From NCBI GenBank assembly GCA_035236585.1, contig CP141127.1:62849495-62913494 (forward strand): a stretch of 64,000 nucleotides of DNA, read 5' to 3'. Source of the DNA: Warburgia ugandensis (Eukaryota > Streptophyta > Magnoliopsida > Canellales > Canellaceae). Within the stretch, counting starts at the first letter, position 1. Every line of letters begins with the position of its first letter. Positions 26,031 through 37,840 of the stretch are shown piece by piece. The position numbers and the translations under genes are program-made. A model generated the notes under the pieces. That model made no database searches, was not told where the DNA came from, and saw only the letters and a program-made list of their open reading frames with translations.

Positions 26031-26630
26031 AGTGGGGCCTAAACCCTTAGTATCCTCTAATGTACATGCTAAAGCTGGTCAAGCTTTGGCCAAAACATCA
26101 ATTAGCTCTCCTTCCTATTTTATATCAGAATCTAATGCATTGGCAACATTCAAGGTATCAGATGATCCTAAACTCTTACATTGGGAATTTTATGGTAGAA
26201 GTCGTAGGTTCAAATCAGGTGGTCCTTTAATAAATGACACAAATGAAGTCTTAAGAATTATAATAGGTCCTACTCGGGCTTTCCATTGTGAAGTATCTAT
26301 TAAGGGCACAATATCTAGTAAAGCATTCACTTTGTCAAAGGAGGTGTCTATATAAAAATTGGACTGAGACATACCTCGAGAGTATCATTGTCGGTAGAGG
26401 GTAGGCATGGTGTAATCCCTAAACTCTCTATCTCATAAAGATCTTTAGAGTTTGATGTCATTGCTATCCTTATCTAAGTGTCGATTGGCTTCTCATTATC
26501 CTAAACTTGTTTTGTTTCCTTTTCCCTTTTTATAAATGTAGTAGATATTTGACCCATCTGGTACTCCATATGCCCAATAGATTGTGAGTGGACTTAGATT
26601 GTTTGTTTAGTATCATTTTCAAATTCTAGG
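26031..26630 (+). pseudogene. Unrecognised possible coding remnant
   Basis: A 107-residue open frame (26032-26355) has balanced amino-acid content, unlike the low-complexity frames around it. It includes 'DDPKLLHWEFYGRSRRFK' and 'DTNEVLRIIIGPTRAFHC'. I do not recognise the family. The upstream sequence (from about 25850) is less biased than usual and could be an earlier part of the same reading. It may be a piece of a transposable-element protein or a decayed host exon. Confidence that it ever coded is low to moderate. Confidence 0.25.
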
Positions 26631-28903
26631 GTAACATCTCAAATTTTTCCTTAATAAATATGTTGAATTTCATGGTTATATCAATGAATATAAGTTGTTT
26701 ATGTGGTAATGTTAGGTATAATAGAGACTTAGATCTAGAGTTCAAAAAACCACATAGTCATTTTAGCATTCGTATGGTGAAATTTAGGCAAAATGGAATA
26801 CTTATTTAGATGGGTTAAGCATGATCACAATCATAGAAGATTTGATGGATAGGATGAGTTATCCTAAGGACATGAGAGCTGATGAGAGAGTGAGGGAGGG
26901 TGAGGTGATTATCATATGAAGTCTATCTAGAATTGGATATAGGAAACTAAGAATCTTAGGGAGAGTGGGACATCCTAGATCTTTAAATGGATGGATGAGA
27001 ACTTAAGTAGAAAATTTAAGTGAAGTGAGGTATGGAAAGATAGGATAGAATTGCTTAATAGGATGTGATATTAGTTATAGAGTTAGGTGATGGATTTCAT
27101 TTAGATAGAGGACTAGGATCTAATCAAAGAGGATACATTTTGGGAGAGACAACCATCAAAACATGAAATAGTCGAGCACAATTGAGTTATATTACTGTAG
27201 GCTAGGATGTTTCTTTCTAATCATATGGTTTCACACAAGATGGGCCAAGCACTAATCTCAAGAGCTCATGAGAGTCCTAAAGGGATCAGGACTCGCAGGA
27301 TGAACTAGTTAAGATGGGCTAATACACTTAAATGGGAGCCTAAGCTGAGAGGCCTGAATAGGGTAGGAAACAAGTGGTACTAGGATGTTTTGGCCATGAG
27401 AAGCTAGCCAGTTGGTGAAATCGAGTGGAAAAATGTCAGAAAGTCCCATTTCAAGTAGGAATCTCTAATAAAAGGATAATTTAAGCAAAAAACATGATTA
27501 CTATAAGGTGATTGAGTTAGAGAGCGAGATGATGAACCATAGGATAGTGGAAGGGTTAGGGTTATAGCCTAAAGGATCACCTAAATAGCCAAGGAGTGGG
27601 AATGCATGGCTGGTTAGAGGCATAGCCCACTTAAGCATGAAGCGCAGAATAATAAGGAAGCCTAGAAGAGGTGCCGCATATGTAGGAGAAGGGAAAGAAG
27701 TAAAGAATGTAAATTAAGAAGACCTATGATGGATGATTTTAGGTGCAATTAGGTTAGAAAAATGAGACTCCTAAGTGCTCTAAGAGAATGTGTAGCACGT
27801 GATTAAGAGTTGAGAGAATGTAGGGCTAAGATGCAACCTACAAAACATGAAGAATATATGGATTAGAATATTACGATGGAGGCCTAAGGAAAAAAATTTA
27901 GGCTAGATTTTATGGTCTTGATTGAACATGCTTTCCCATAAGAAGTTAATCCATCTAGGATAGCCCATTCCCACAAGTACATAAACACCCAAGAGTCCTA
28001 ACTAGTGTACAACTCCTTGGTGAATTTAAAAAGAAAACTAATTCTATTGACCTTTAACTAAATACAATGAACCTAGGCACCTAGTTGAGGCATGGAGGAT
28101 TAGGAAACATTGTGGCACTCAAACACCTAATCAAATTAGGGAACCATGAAGGAGTCTTAGAAAGAGGTGACTTTGGGAGTAAGCAACAAACAAGGCAGTT
28201 ATAATAAGAAAACAAGGAGAACAAGTTCTAACCAATGTAGGAGAAGCAAGGGCTAGGGGGAGGGGGAAGGGGGAGCTATAAGGGGATGTCCAAGCCTACA
28301 ATGGAGAGGAAAAGGGAAAAAAACTAAGTTGCACGAGGAGGAAATATCCAAAAGAGGAGAAGACAACTAGACCTTTGGATTTGCCAAGCTAGGAAAAAGA
28401 AACCAGAAGGAAGAGAGGAAGAAGAAGGAAAAAGAAGGAGAAGGGAAAGAAGAAAAACCAGTTAGGAGGATGGCTAAACCCTTAGATTGGGATTTTCGAA
28501 TCATTTTCATTTAAAAATTTGATTATTTCAAAAGAGATCATGTATTGTTTTCATGATAATCATGACTTTATTATTATTATTATTTTTATGATGAAAATGA
28601 TGCTATGATAGGAATTTGGCAGTGATTTTCACATGAGTTATTAGTTTTTAAGTGAGTTTTATATCAATGAAATTTCTATGGTTTCTATTAGGGAAATCCT
28701 CATGTTTTCATCATGTTTCTATGCACTATGTTTTATATTTGACTCTCTCAAAATTGTTGGATCTTTGGACATTTTGACATACTTATTAGATGTCTATTTT
28801 TTGAGAAAATTATATTATAGTGTTCCTAACTTCATGAATAAAAATATCATGAGAGTCACACTTAAATATATGGATGAATTAAAAAGGAAAATAGTGATTA
28901 AGG
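26631..28903 (+). mobile_element. Probable gypsy LTR-like repeat, plus orientation
   Basis: It opens with 'gtaacatctcaaattttt', close to the TGTAATACCTCAGATTTT start at 8047. It carries a purine-rich block at 28240-28460 like the one at 8510-8580, followed by an AT-rich stretch. The right end is cut by the Athila-like LTR at 28909. A short open frame at 28678-28911 spans this area and shows no known motif. Identification rests on the start and general layout only. Confidence 0.3.
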
Positions 28904-28908
28904 TGTTA
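28904..28908. repeat. Candidate target duplication TGTTA (left)
   Basis: TGTTA sits directly before the LTR start TGATAAG at 28909 and recurs at 54639-54643, just after the far end of the outermost LTR. The right LTR end reads GCACT rather than the expected CA, so the assignment is a candidate. Confidence 0.45.
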
Positions 28909-29540
28909 TGATAAGTGTTTAATTTTGCATAAAAATCACCCATTTCGTCACCAATATGTTATAACATATATGAGTAAATTAAGGTTTTTAGACTAAAATT
29001 CACAACACATTCATTATTTGAGCTAATGACTCAAAATTCTAATATTTTGTAGGTTCAGAGGCTAATTTGAGGTAAGTATGTGATTACTCATATTTTTTTA
29101 CTATTTAATTAAAGGTTTTTACTTTTGCAGGAAGTGAGATAGTGATCTAATAGTCGAGATTGATCCAGATGTGTAATGCCTCGATCATTTCCGCTATTTT
29201 TGCATCCATTTTACAAAAGAATGAATTGGACATTCTATATGAAATTTTATTTAAAATAGTAAACAAAGGAATTTGTAAGAAAAATTAGTACCATTAGATT
29301 CTACATTCAAAATGGAATCCAATGCCTCACAGAACGCCGAAAACAGAGTTCATATGACAAAGTTATGGGTGTTTGAAAATGATGGGCATTTTTATAAAAT
29401 ATGTATAAAAATAGAAAGACTGAAAAACGTAGGGGTTGCTTTACTAGTGACACCCCCTCCAGTCATCCCCTACCTCTAGCACCACCTTTGTAAGGTGGCA
29501 ACAATGGCGGCACCGCCTTTGGGCAGCACTGCCTTTGTGA

Positions 29541-29550
29541 GGTTATAAAG
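29541..29550 (+). promoter_or_regulatory. TATA-like box in the solo LTR
   Basis: ggttataaag lies upstream of a C/T-rich stretch within the 5' half of the LTR, in the position expected for the U3 promoter. Functional status is unknown. Confidence 0.4.
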
Positions 29551-29894
29551 CCTGTGTTCCCCTCCTCCCTAGCCATCTTCTTCTCCGGCTGCTTCAGCCT
29601 AGGGGTTCAGCAAGAATGGGAGAAAAACAAATCTCCGTCAATGGGCATCTTCCTGAACTGCACAGGTAAGCCCTCACACCTCCCCTCTCTATTTCCCCTT
29701 CTTCCCTGCCCAGATCCAACGTGGATCTGGGTGTTTTCCAGCTGGAAACCCTAGAGGAAACCTAGACTTGATGGGTCTATCGACCCATCGAGCCAGACAA
29801 CACCCAGGTCCCTCCTCCTCTTCCCTTCCCCTTCCCCTTATCTTTTCCCTTCATTTTCTCTTTTCTGGCCAAAAATCTAGCCTTTCCCTGGCCA

Positions 29895-30446
29895 AAAATC
29901 TCTGGAGAAGACCCTGGCTTCAATGGATTTGCAGGTCCATTCATGCTAAGCGTCCTAGGGATGCGCCTCGTGGGATGAACCTCGGGCGTGTGACATCACA
30001 CGAGGGCGTGCGACCGTATTCGGGCGCGGTTCCTGTTCAACCAGGACGCACAAGTGCCTTGTGAGCCAAGGCGCACCCTGCCTGCGCTAAAGACGTGTTC
30101 ATGTGATGCCATCCAGGACACACATCATAGCACGTTGCTTGGCCATGCCTGTGCATGCGAAAATCTCTAGAGAAGACCCCGGCTTCAATGGATTTGCCAG
30201 TCCATTCATGCCAAGCATCCCAGGGACACGCAGGTAATGCGCACCACGGATGTGCCTCGTGGGATGAACCTTGGGCATGTGACATTGTAAAGGGGCGTGC
30301 GACCGTATATGGGTGTGGTCCTTGTTCAACCAGGATGCACGAGCGCCTTGGGAGCCAAGGTGCACCCACCTGCGCCAAAGACACGTCCGCATGACACCAT
30401 CCAGACGCACGTCATAGCACATTGCTTGGCCATGCGTGTGCATGCA
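29895..30446 (+). repeat. About 265-bp GC-rich tandem duplication inside solo LTR
   Basis: Unit 1 starts at 29895 (aaaatctctggagaagaccc) and unit 2 at 30160 (aaaatctctagagaagaccc). Shared segments continue in order: 'cttcaatggatttgc', 'gcctcgtgggatgaacct', 'gcgtgcgaccgtat', 'gttcaaccagga', 'gagccaagg', 'catcatagca'/'cgtcatagca' and 'ttgcttggccatgc'. Unit 2 carries a small insertion around 30225-30250. The copies differ mostly by transitions and small indels. The frames over this block in several phases are not conserved between copies. Confidence 0.85.
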
Positions 30447-33400
30447 AATGCGGTCCCTGGCGCGACCTTCAGGCACCCGCAACGTGCGGGTGAGACGTGC
30501 AGGCGTGGGTTTGGGTTCTACCAGGGCACGTCAGCATCTTGGGAACTATGATGCGCAGACCCTACACATGGACGAATCTGGTTCGTTCGTGATGTTGCTA
30601 CACAAAAATTGCAATTACAGGGGCTGTAGGACTCCGATTGACGATCCGAAAGAACTCTTACATCCGTATTAACGACGCAGACCTAATGAGACTTTAAAAC
30701 TTAGGATCATAGAAATATTCAGTATAACTATATCCCAAGAACTATAAAGATCTTCTAGATCTAGCCTAAAAGCACGCTAAGCAAGGGCCTACAGATCCAA
30801 AAAGGCAGATTTAGTCGTTAATCTATAAGTCTAAGTAATGACCCATAAAGGTTGGAAAATAATACTTGAATCCTTGTTAACCATTAATATCCAAGGTTGG
30901 ACAGAAGTGATCCATGGTCAAGTAGTGAAGAATGTGATTTGAGGAACATTGAGGTAGGTAGTCTGATACTACTAAGTTTTTCAAATGTATTTCAAACTCC
31001 AACTGCTTTACTTGACTCTATTACCGTATTTATTATGTTTTTTTTGAGATATGATGATTTCATGGAATTGTCTTCATGATTTATGGCTTTGAATGCAATT
31101 ACTGGCATGAACAGATTTTATGCATTGCTCGCACGATTTGAAAGTGATTGCATAAGTTGCATGGTTTACGATGACTGAGATTTGGACTATATGTATGCTT
31201 TTTGAGCCAAATATCCTTTATATAAGCACTACATATATGTTTTGTGATGATTTGGAATATATGCATAATTATATGCATTGCTCGCATGTTTTGAAACCCA
31301 TTTGCATAAAATTGCATGATTTATGGTAATTGAGATTGGGATTTCATGTATTCATATTTTTGGGCTATTGAGCCTGTGAGCACTATGCTGAGAGGTTGTG
31401 TATGTACGAGGTTGGACTCCTAGCCTCTACCACCAAAGAGTTGGATGGTATCATTGCCAAAAATGGCATTGTCCCTTCCCTGATTGCTGTGGTAAATAGG
31501 GACGACCACTGGAGGTGTTCACGACACCCTTTCGGGGACATATCCATAGTCACTATGGAGGCTATGGTGGACTGGTCTCTAGATAGACATGGGAAGTCAT
31601 TTATGATTACAGTAATTTACAAAAACTACTTTGGCTATTGTGAAAGCAAATGACACTCGGAGTTTTCAAAATGAGTTTACAACAAGAGAATTTTTCGCTG
31701 CATTGCAATGTTTTTATAAAATGCTTTTACATATAGGGATGCATCCCACCCTAAGAATTAGATATTGCATTTAAGGATGCATGGGAAAACCCGAGTCGTC
31801 ACAAGATGAACAATGAAAATCAAGATCAAAAGATTTAGTCAAAGCCTAAGAACTATCAATTCAACATGAGATCGAGGTTCAAATCAAGAAATGCATTCAA
31901 TTAAAGGAGTTGAAGGTGGCCAAAATGGGCTCATGAAGTAAGCTATGCATTTCACCACCTTTGCATGGGAGCCATTCAAGCCACCTTAGTCATATAAGCC
32001 ATGACAGAAGGTGACAAGATAAGAAATTCAAGCTACTCAAGCCAAGGGATTGAGCTATGAAGCCAAGCTAAGGGACCCATCTAAGCCAACCATGAATCCT
32101 AGCAAATGAAGCCCTCAAAGCTAACCATTAAACCATGTAAGCTAAGCTACATGGAAGGCCATGGTTGGTGGAGAAGTTGAAGGATTATCCATAAGATTTT
32201 ATTGGATATTTTGAAGAGAATTAAGAAAAATTCATTAGGATAAGTTGCCATGTGGCCCAATAGGAAAAGACCCCTTTTTCAAGTCTTTCCCACTTTTTCC
32301 TCACTTTCCACCTCAGCCCAAGGATGCACCACAAATTTTAGTTTCCATTCAAGAGTCCTACCATTCTAAGACTCCTAGACCTTCCTAAAGTCCCATCCCA
32401 TCCCAACCAACCAACCAATCCCAGCTTCCTAGGAAATCACTTAGCCAATCGCATTTTCCCACCTAATCTCATTTTCCAATCCTTTTTCCTACTCATCTCT
32501 TTCCTTCCACTTTCCTTTCTCTTTCCAACCTCATCCATCCACCTACCTTCCTTATCCTAGGGGTTTTCAGTGATTTTTGAATGGGAAACACCCCTTTTCA
32601 AAAAGGTGATGTTCCCACCTACTCCCTTTCCAAATGGTAGTCACCATACCCCCTTGTTTTCTCTTTGGAAACCCTAGATTCCCACTCATCTTAAACACAC
32701 AATTTTACACTTTTTATCCCAACCATATATCCATCTTAGGCTACACTATAAAATGTTGGAGATAAACTATGAAAGTCCAACAGAAACATAGGAAGGGGGA
32801 CTCTTTCACAAAAGGAAAAAGACACCTCCTCCATAAGAAGTAGACGTCCTCTTCCTAACTCCTTTTCTCTCTTGTTTGCTTGGATTTTCATCTCTTTTGG
32901 CCATTGTTTTCCATTTAAAGGTGGGGCTACTACTTCTTCAAGTGTTCCATGCCTAGGTCTTGGGTGTTGATTCTTCTTAAAAGGTTGGTTAGTCTTCCTT
33001 ATTTCTCTTATTGATCTTAGTTACCTTTGTGTTAGTTGTTGCTTTGCTATTGCCTTTGTTTTTCATTGCCTAAAGATTAAGATCCAAGGTTAGTTTTTCT
33101 GTTGAAGTGAGTGGCAAGGGAAGTCACCTTGAATCTAATCTTTGTCCTTGCTTTTCATTTCCTTTAGATCCCTTTTTGTTTCATTGCAATCCCTTCTTGC
33201 TTTCCATAATTTTCTTCAAGCATGCCTTTAGTTTTCAGTAGAATTTTTCCTTGATTTCAAGCACGATTATTTATGATTGATTATTGGAAAAATTAACTTA
33301 TAGTGGTGGGGTGATTAAGAGCAAGTGAACTTCATTGTAATAGACTTTAATTTTCAGATTTGGATTACGTGTATTGGGGATTATGTTGGTGAATTTTTGT

Positions 33401-34193
33401 TGTGTTTCAATGAAGTTATTTGGAGTTTTCAATTAATACTTTTGTTCAGTAGTTAATGTCATTTATTAGTGAATGTTTACTTGCATTAGAATTCATTAAA
33501 TCCATGTTTTTCATGTTCCTATAAGTGATTGATTCAAATAGCATGGCGCTGGAATTTGTGTGGATGGATTGTTTATGTTAATTTCTAGCACCATACACTT
33601 TATGCTCACTTGCTTTTTTAAATCCCAACTAAATTGTTAGATAGCTTAGTTAATGTTAGGGTAAGATAGCATGCTTTAGGTTTCCAAAGTAGTAGATTAG
33701 ATTCCTTTTTGCCCAATGAATCATATGTACCATTCCATGGTCACATGCATAATACTTGGGTATTTCTCCTTCCATTGCTTGGTAGTGATTGTTTTCCCTC
33801 ATTCCTCTTATTTAGTTATAGTTAGATTCCATTAGTTTGCATCTTAGCTAGTTTCTAATTTGTAGTTGGGAAAGTAATTAATTTTGACATGTTTACTTAA
33901 GTAGTTGATTTGATTCCTTAGTTTTCTTAGATTTGCATGATTTAGGAAAGTTGTTTAATTTCAATTTTAAAAAATTTAAATTTAGAAATTATTTTAATTT
34001 TAACATGTTTCTAGTTCTTACATAATTTCTATTATCATGTGTTAATTTTCATTCTTGGTTTAGGTTGAATATATCTTGAATTTTGGCTAGGTTAGATAAC
34101 TTAACGTAGGGACCATTAGTATCACAATAGTTCGATTCCATGTGGTATTGACCTCCTTGCATGATAATACTACAACTGCAAGCACAACAAGTT

Positions 34194-34213
34194 TTTGGCA
34201 TTGTTCCCAACGA
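34194..34213 (+). other. Primer-binding site of Athila-like element
   Basis: The sequence tttggcattgttcccaacga follows the LTR end and is a decayed TGGCGCCGTTGCCGGGGA, complementary to the tRNA-Asp 3' end, the primer type used by Athila/Tat-like elements. Confidence 0.65.
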
Positions 34214-35519
34214 GTAGCAAAGTTTGGTGTAAGTGGACCATAATTTAGATTATTTTCCTCTATTATAGGTTTGGGTGCATTAGTTTAGGGTTTTACATTA
34301 TTTCTACATTTATTTTCAATTTTTCTCATGTTGACCAATTTCCTTGATTTTAGTGCAAGGCAAATTGGCAAAGGAGCAACGATAATCCTGTGGGCCACAT
34401 CTTCATCAACATAGATTGGGGTTTATTTCTTTCCTAGATTAGAATTTGAGTGAAACATGTAGTGAGGTCCATTATAATTTTATTTAATTTTTAAATGGGT
34501 TGTAATAATACAAGGTAAGTGTGAGGTATGGTGGCTCACACTTGATCATCATTGGACCTATCATTGTGAACAATCCTCACCCAAATTTTAAATTTTTAGA
34601 TAAATTGCATTTAGTGTAAATTTTCATTTATATGGTAGTATAATTCATATAGATTAGGGTCAAATGTCGATAACAGTTGCATAATACTTAGGATTGTTGT
34701 ATTAGATCAAGCACTTATTTAACAATAATTAGCATAAGCTCACCTATAACCAAAGCATAGGCTGCATGGTTATAGTGTTCCATTTGTTAAGGTACCTGAC
34801 CCTTTGTTAAGTAACATATAGGTAGGCATTAGTTTGCTGTTGTTTTGCATTATATGCTTACAGCTTTATGGTGGAATGAAATTAATGCTGGAAAGGGTGC
34901 CATAGGAACCCTTGTAAGATAAGGATTGGATTTCATCACCAGCTCCTTGGCCCACCTAAGAATCAATCAACATCCTTATATGTCGGATGCTAACCCTTGA
35001 ACTTTAATTTTAAAATCAAGTAGAAAGAGACTTATGGTATTGAGCTTATAGGATCCTTTCAGAAGGATATAATGTTTTGTCACTTCAGTGACTTCTAAGC
35101 ACTATGGTTATAGTGGGTGTCTTAAAATCCAAGTGATTTTTCCATACCTTCCATTGACATTAGTTGAGGTCTCAATGCCTCTTAATATGAGGATTGTATT
35201 AACTATTTCAAGTGAAACTTAATTGATAAACAATAGTCAAATATGGATAAAAGAAGGAGCTGCTTAGATCTAGGTCTAAGAAGCTACCACCTATACATTA
35301 AGAAAAGATAATCAAGATACTACTTGACTAGTGAATACTAGGATTTGATTATGCATCACTTAAAGTTAGAGTCAACATATAGTTAAGACATTTAGATTAG
35401 GATAGTTTATGCAAGGGTGTCGATCTCAGAACTTAGAGTTAGCACCTTGTGATCTAGTGATTCAACAGAACCTTATACAAGGGGAAAGAAACAAAGTTCC
35501 TGTCCTCATGGCCAAACCA
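34214..35519 (+). mobile_element. 5' leader of Athila-like element
   Basis: About 1.3 kb between PBS and gag-like sequence with no coding similarity. Long untranslated leaders are common in this lineage. No regulatory structure was recognised by eye. Confidence 0.45.
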
Positions 35520-37140
35520 CCAGAAAAACGCTAGCGCAAGGATATTAGAGATTTTTATGTGCCACTACAACTCAACACCCCATCTTGCATAGCTCTACCC
35601 CCAACAAACATAGACCATTTGGAGTTAAAGCCGAGAGTTATCCAATTACTCCTAACCTTTTATGGTAAAGATTGAGAAGATCCTTACCATATCAAGGAGT
35701 TCCTTGATATTTGCACCACATTTAGGTTCCAAAATTTTTTAGATGATGCTATTAAGTTTAGGCTATTCTCGTTCTCACTCAAGGATAAAGCCAAGTCATG
35801 GCTCAATTCCTTAGAGGTAGGTTCCATTAATACATGCGATCAATTGTCAAGGAAGATTTTGAACAAATTCTTCCCTGTTTATAAAACAAATGTCCTTCAT
35901 TGTGAAATTATCAATTTCCAACAAAGGGGTGATGAATAATATTTACAAATGCTAGGAATAGTGGAATGAATTGCTACAGAAATTACCTTATCATGGATTT
36001 GAGAAATGGTAACAGGCTCAATACTTCTATGAGGCATTGAAGCCTTAGAATAAACAAATGATAGATGTAGCAAGTGGAGGGGCCCTCATGTTAAAAGATG
36101 AGAGAGAGGCCTGGGAGTTGTTTTAGACATTAGTAGATAATTCCCATCAATGAGATTATTCAAATAGAAGAAAGAAATAATTAACCTCTAAAGAAAGGGG
36201 GTCTATATGAGATAGGACTACATACAGATCTATCCTACAAGCTTGACTATGTAGTTGAAAGATTAAACTAATTAGAGCCTTTGGGTTAAAGACTGGACAA
36301 ATTTGAAACTATGTTTGAAAATTTCATGGCTGCCACCTATCCCATAAACCTCCACAAGAGGTATGTGCTACTTCTTTTAGTCCAGTCCATTTGATTACAA
36401 CTTGTCCATCCAATAAAGTCTACCTTAAGTACCTTTAAGAGCAAGTGAATGCACTTAGTACATATCGCAATCCTAGCAACAACAACCCATATTCTGAGAC
36501 CTATAATCTTAGATGGGCTAGGCATCCCAATTTGTCATGGTCTAAGAATACTTACCAAGGAGGTACATTTGAGAACCTCCCTGTTCAAAATTTTCCTAGG
36601 ATTTCTGCCTCACAACAACCACAGTTTTTCAACTGCACCGACAAACACATAAACCATCAATGGGGGATAATATACAATATATCATAAAAAAACTTAATAA
36701 AAATACCAAAGCCTTGCAACAAACTCGAAATGAGTCGACAAAATATCTCTAGGTTAGTGAGGGAAATGGGTTAGTGCATGCTTCTTTAAGTGAAAGGGAA
36801 AAAGTAAAGTTCCCTAGTCAACCCATCACTAACCCTAAAGGCTAGTTAGAAATAGGGTCTAGTTCACAAAGATCCCATGATCAAGCCAAGTCTATCACAA
36901 CCCTTAGGAGTGGGCATCAAGTTGATAACGAAGTAGGGATAGACTGAGAAAAAGGAACAGGAGAATGAAAAGGCCAAAACATAGGAGAAAGAGATTAGGT
37001 AGAAACCTCCTACTCCATCTAAGCCTATAATAGAGGAACCCTAAGTGCCCAAGGCCCCATTCCCTCAATTACTCAACAAGGCTGAGAAAGGAACTAATTT
37101 CAATGAGATAATGAAAGTGTTTAAACATATACAAATAAAG
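35520..37140 (+). pseudogene. Athila-like gag relic
   Basis: It begins near 'RDFYVPLQL'; the capsid part is recognisable from 'ELKPRVIQLLLTFYGKD' (about 35620) and then 'FLDICTTFRFQNF', 'RLFSFSLKDKAKSWLNSL' and 'LNKFFPVYKTN' (35690-35900), all standard Athila gag landmarks. The knuckle region (36360-36540) gives a reduced 'CATSFSPVHLITTCP' followed by 'NNNPYSETYNLRWARHPN', matching the lineage NDPYSNTYNPGWRNHPNFSW segment. Stops and small frameshifts occur throughout; the two short open frames near 36445-36687 are fragments of it. Start codon not determinable. Confidence 0.8.
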
Positions 37141-37840
37141 ATTCATTACTCGATGCTATAACGGATATTTTTGCTTATGCCAAATTTCTAAAGGAGCTCT
37201 GAACTATAAACAAAAACCTTAATGTGCAAAAGAAAGCCTTCATCATTGAACAGGTGAGCTCTTTAATACAACACATACCCCACATAAGTTTAAAGATCCA
37301 GGGTGTCCTACCATTTCATGTGTAATAGGAAATCATGTCGTAGATAAGGCATCAATTGACTTAGGGACTTGTGTTAATTTGTTGACATACTTTGTCCATG
37401 AGCAACTAGGGCTTGATGATCTTAAACAAATCAACACCACATTGTAGTTAGCTGATAGATCAATTAAGATTCCATGTGGTATGGTTGATGATGTATTAAT
37501 ACAGGTAGACCATATCTATTTCCCTATCAATTTTATTGTCATGGATACCTAGCCTGTATTAGACCCAATAGTTAAATCCCAGTAATTCTTGGACATCCAT
37601 TTTTGGAAATTTCCAAGACAATCATAAATTGTAGAAATGTTATATTGCAATTATCCTTTGGCAATATGACATTTGAGCTCAATGTTTTCAATGCCAACCA
37701 TCAACATTTAAATCTTGATGGCTCTTGCAACATGATTGAAGATTTAATTCTGGAAGTTCTTCCACCATTATCTACATTTGATCCACTAGAGGCCTATCTA
37801 AAGCATCTTAAATTTCAAATTTTAACCTTTGGCTAAAGAG
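37141..37840 (+). pseudogene. Athila-like aspartic protease relic
   Basis: It carries 'KKAFIIEQVSSLIQ' (about 37230), then a 'CVIGN' stretch and the active-site-like 'ASIDLGTCVNLLTY' (37350-37400; the family has A..DLGASVNLLP), then 'LADRSIKIPCGMVDDVLIQV' and 'FPINFIVMD'. The segment 37603-37836 is open and starts after an 'ILGHPFL'-like block. Stops interrupt the protease core. Normally RT follows; here it does not. Confidence 0.8.

Larger units (their letters stand above)
29172..31803 (+). mobile_element. Solo LTR of a Tekay-like gypsy family
   Basis: It starts TGTAATGCCTCGATC and ends ACCCGAGTCGTCACA, the same termini as the full Tekay-like element here. At 2632 bp it matches that element's LTR length (2602 and 2574). 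It is flanked by AGATG on both sides (29167-29171 and 31804-31808) and no internal region is present, so it is a solo LTR, normally the product of LTR-LTR recombination. The early part shares a segment order with the 50437-53010 LTR but is clearly diverged. It carries a GC-rich island from 29450 to 30540; the frames in that island are overlapping and without known domains. Confidence 0.9.
28909..34189 (+). mobile_element. Left (5') LTR of Athila-like element, split
   Basis: The LTR consists of 28909-29171 and 31809-34189 with the solo LTR between them; about 2.64 kb without the insertion. It starts TGATAAGTGTTTAATTTTGC and ends 'gcaagcacaaca'. The two halves join smoothly when compared with the copies at 39522 and 40963 ('gagattgatccagatgaacaatg' corresponds to 'gactgatagagatgaacattg' in pieces). 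The 3' part carries the 'gatccaaggt' segment, 'attgacctc' and the end motif next to the PBS. Confidence 0.75.

Noticed and set aside
30037..30482. Several 79-127 codon frames on both strands
   Set aside because: All fall in the GC-rich duplicated part of the solo LTR, in several phases at once, which is expected by chance with high GC.
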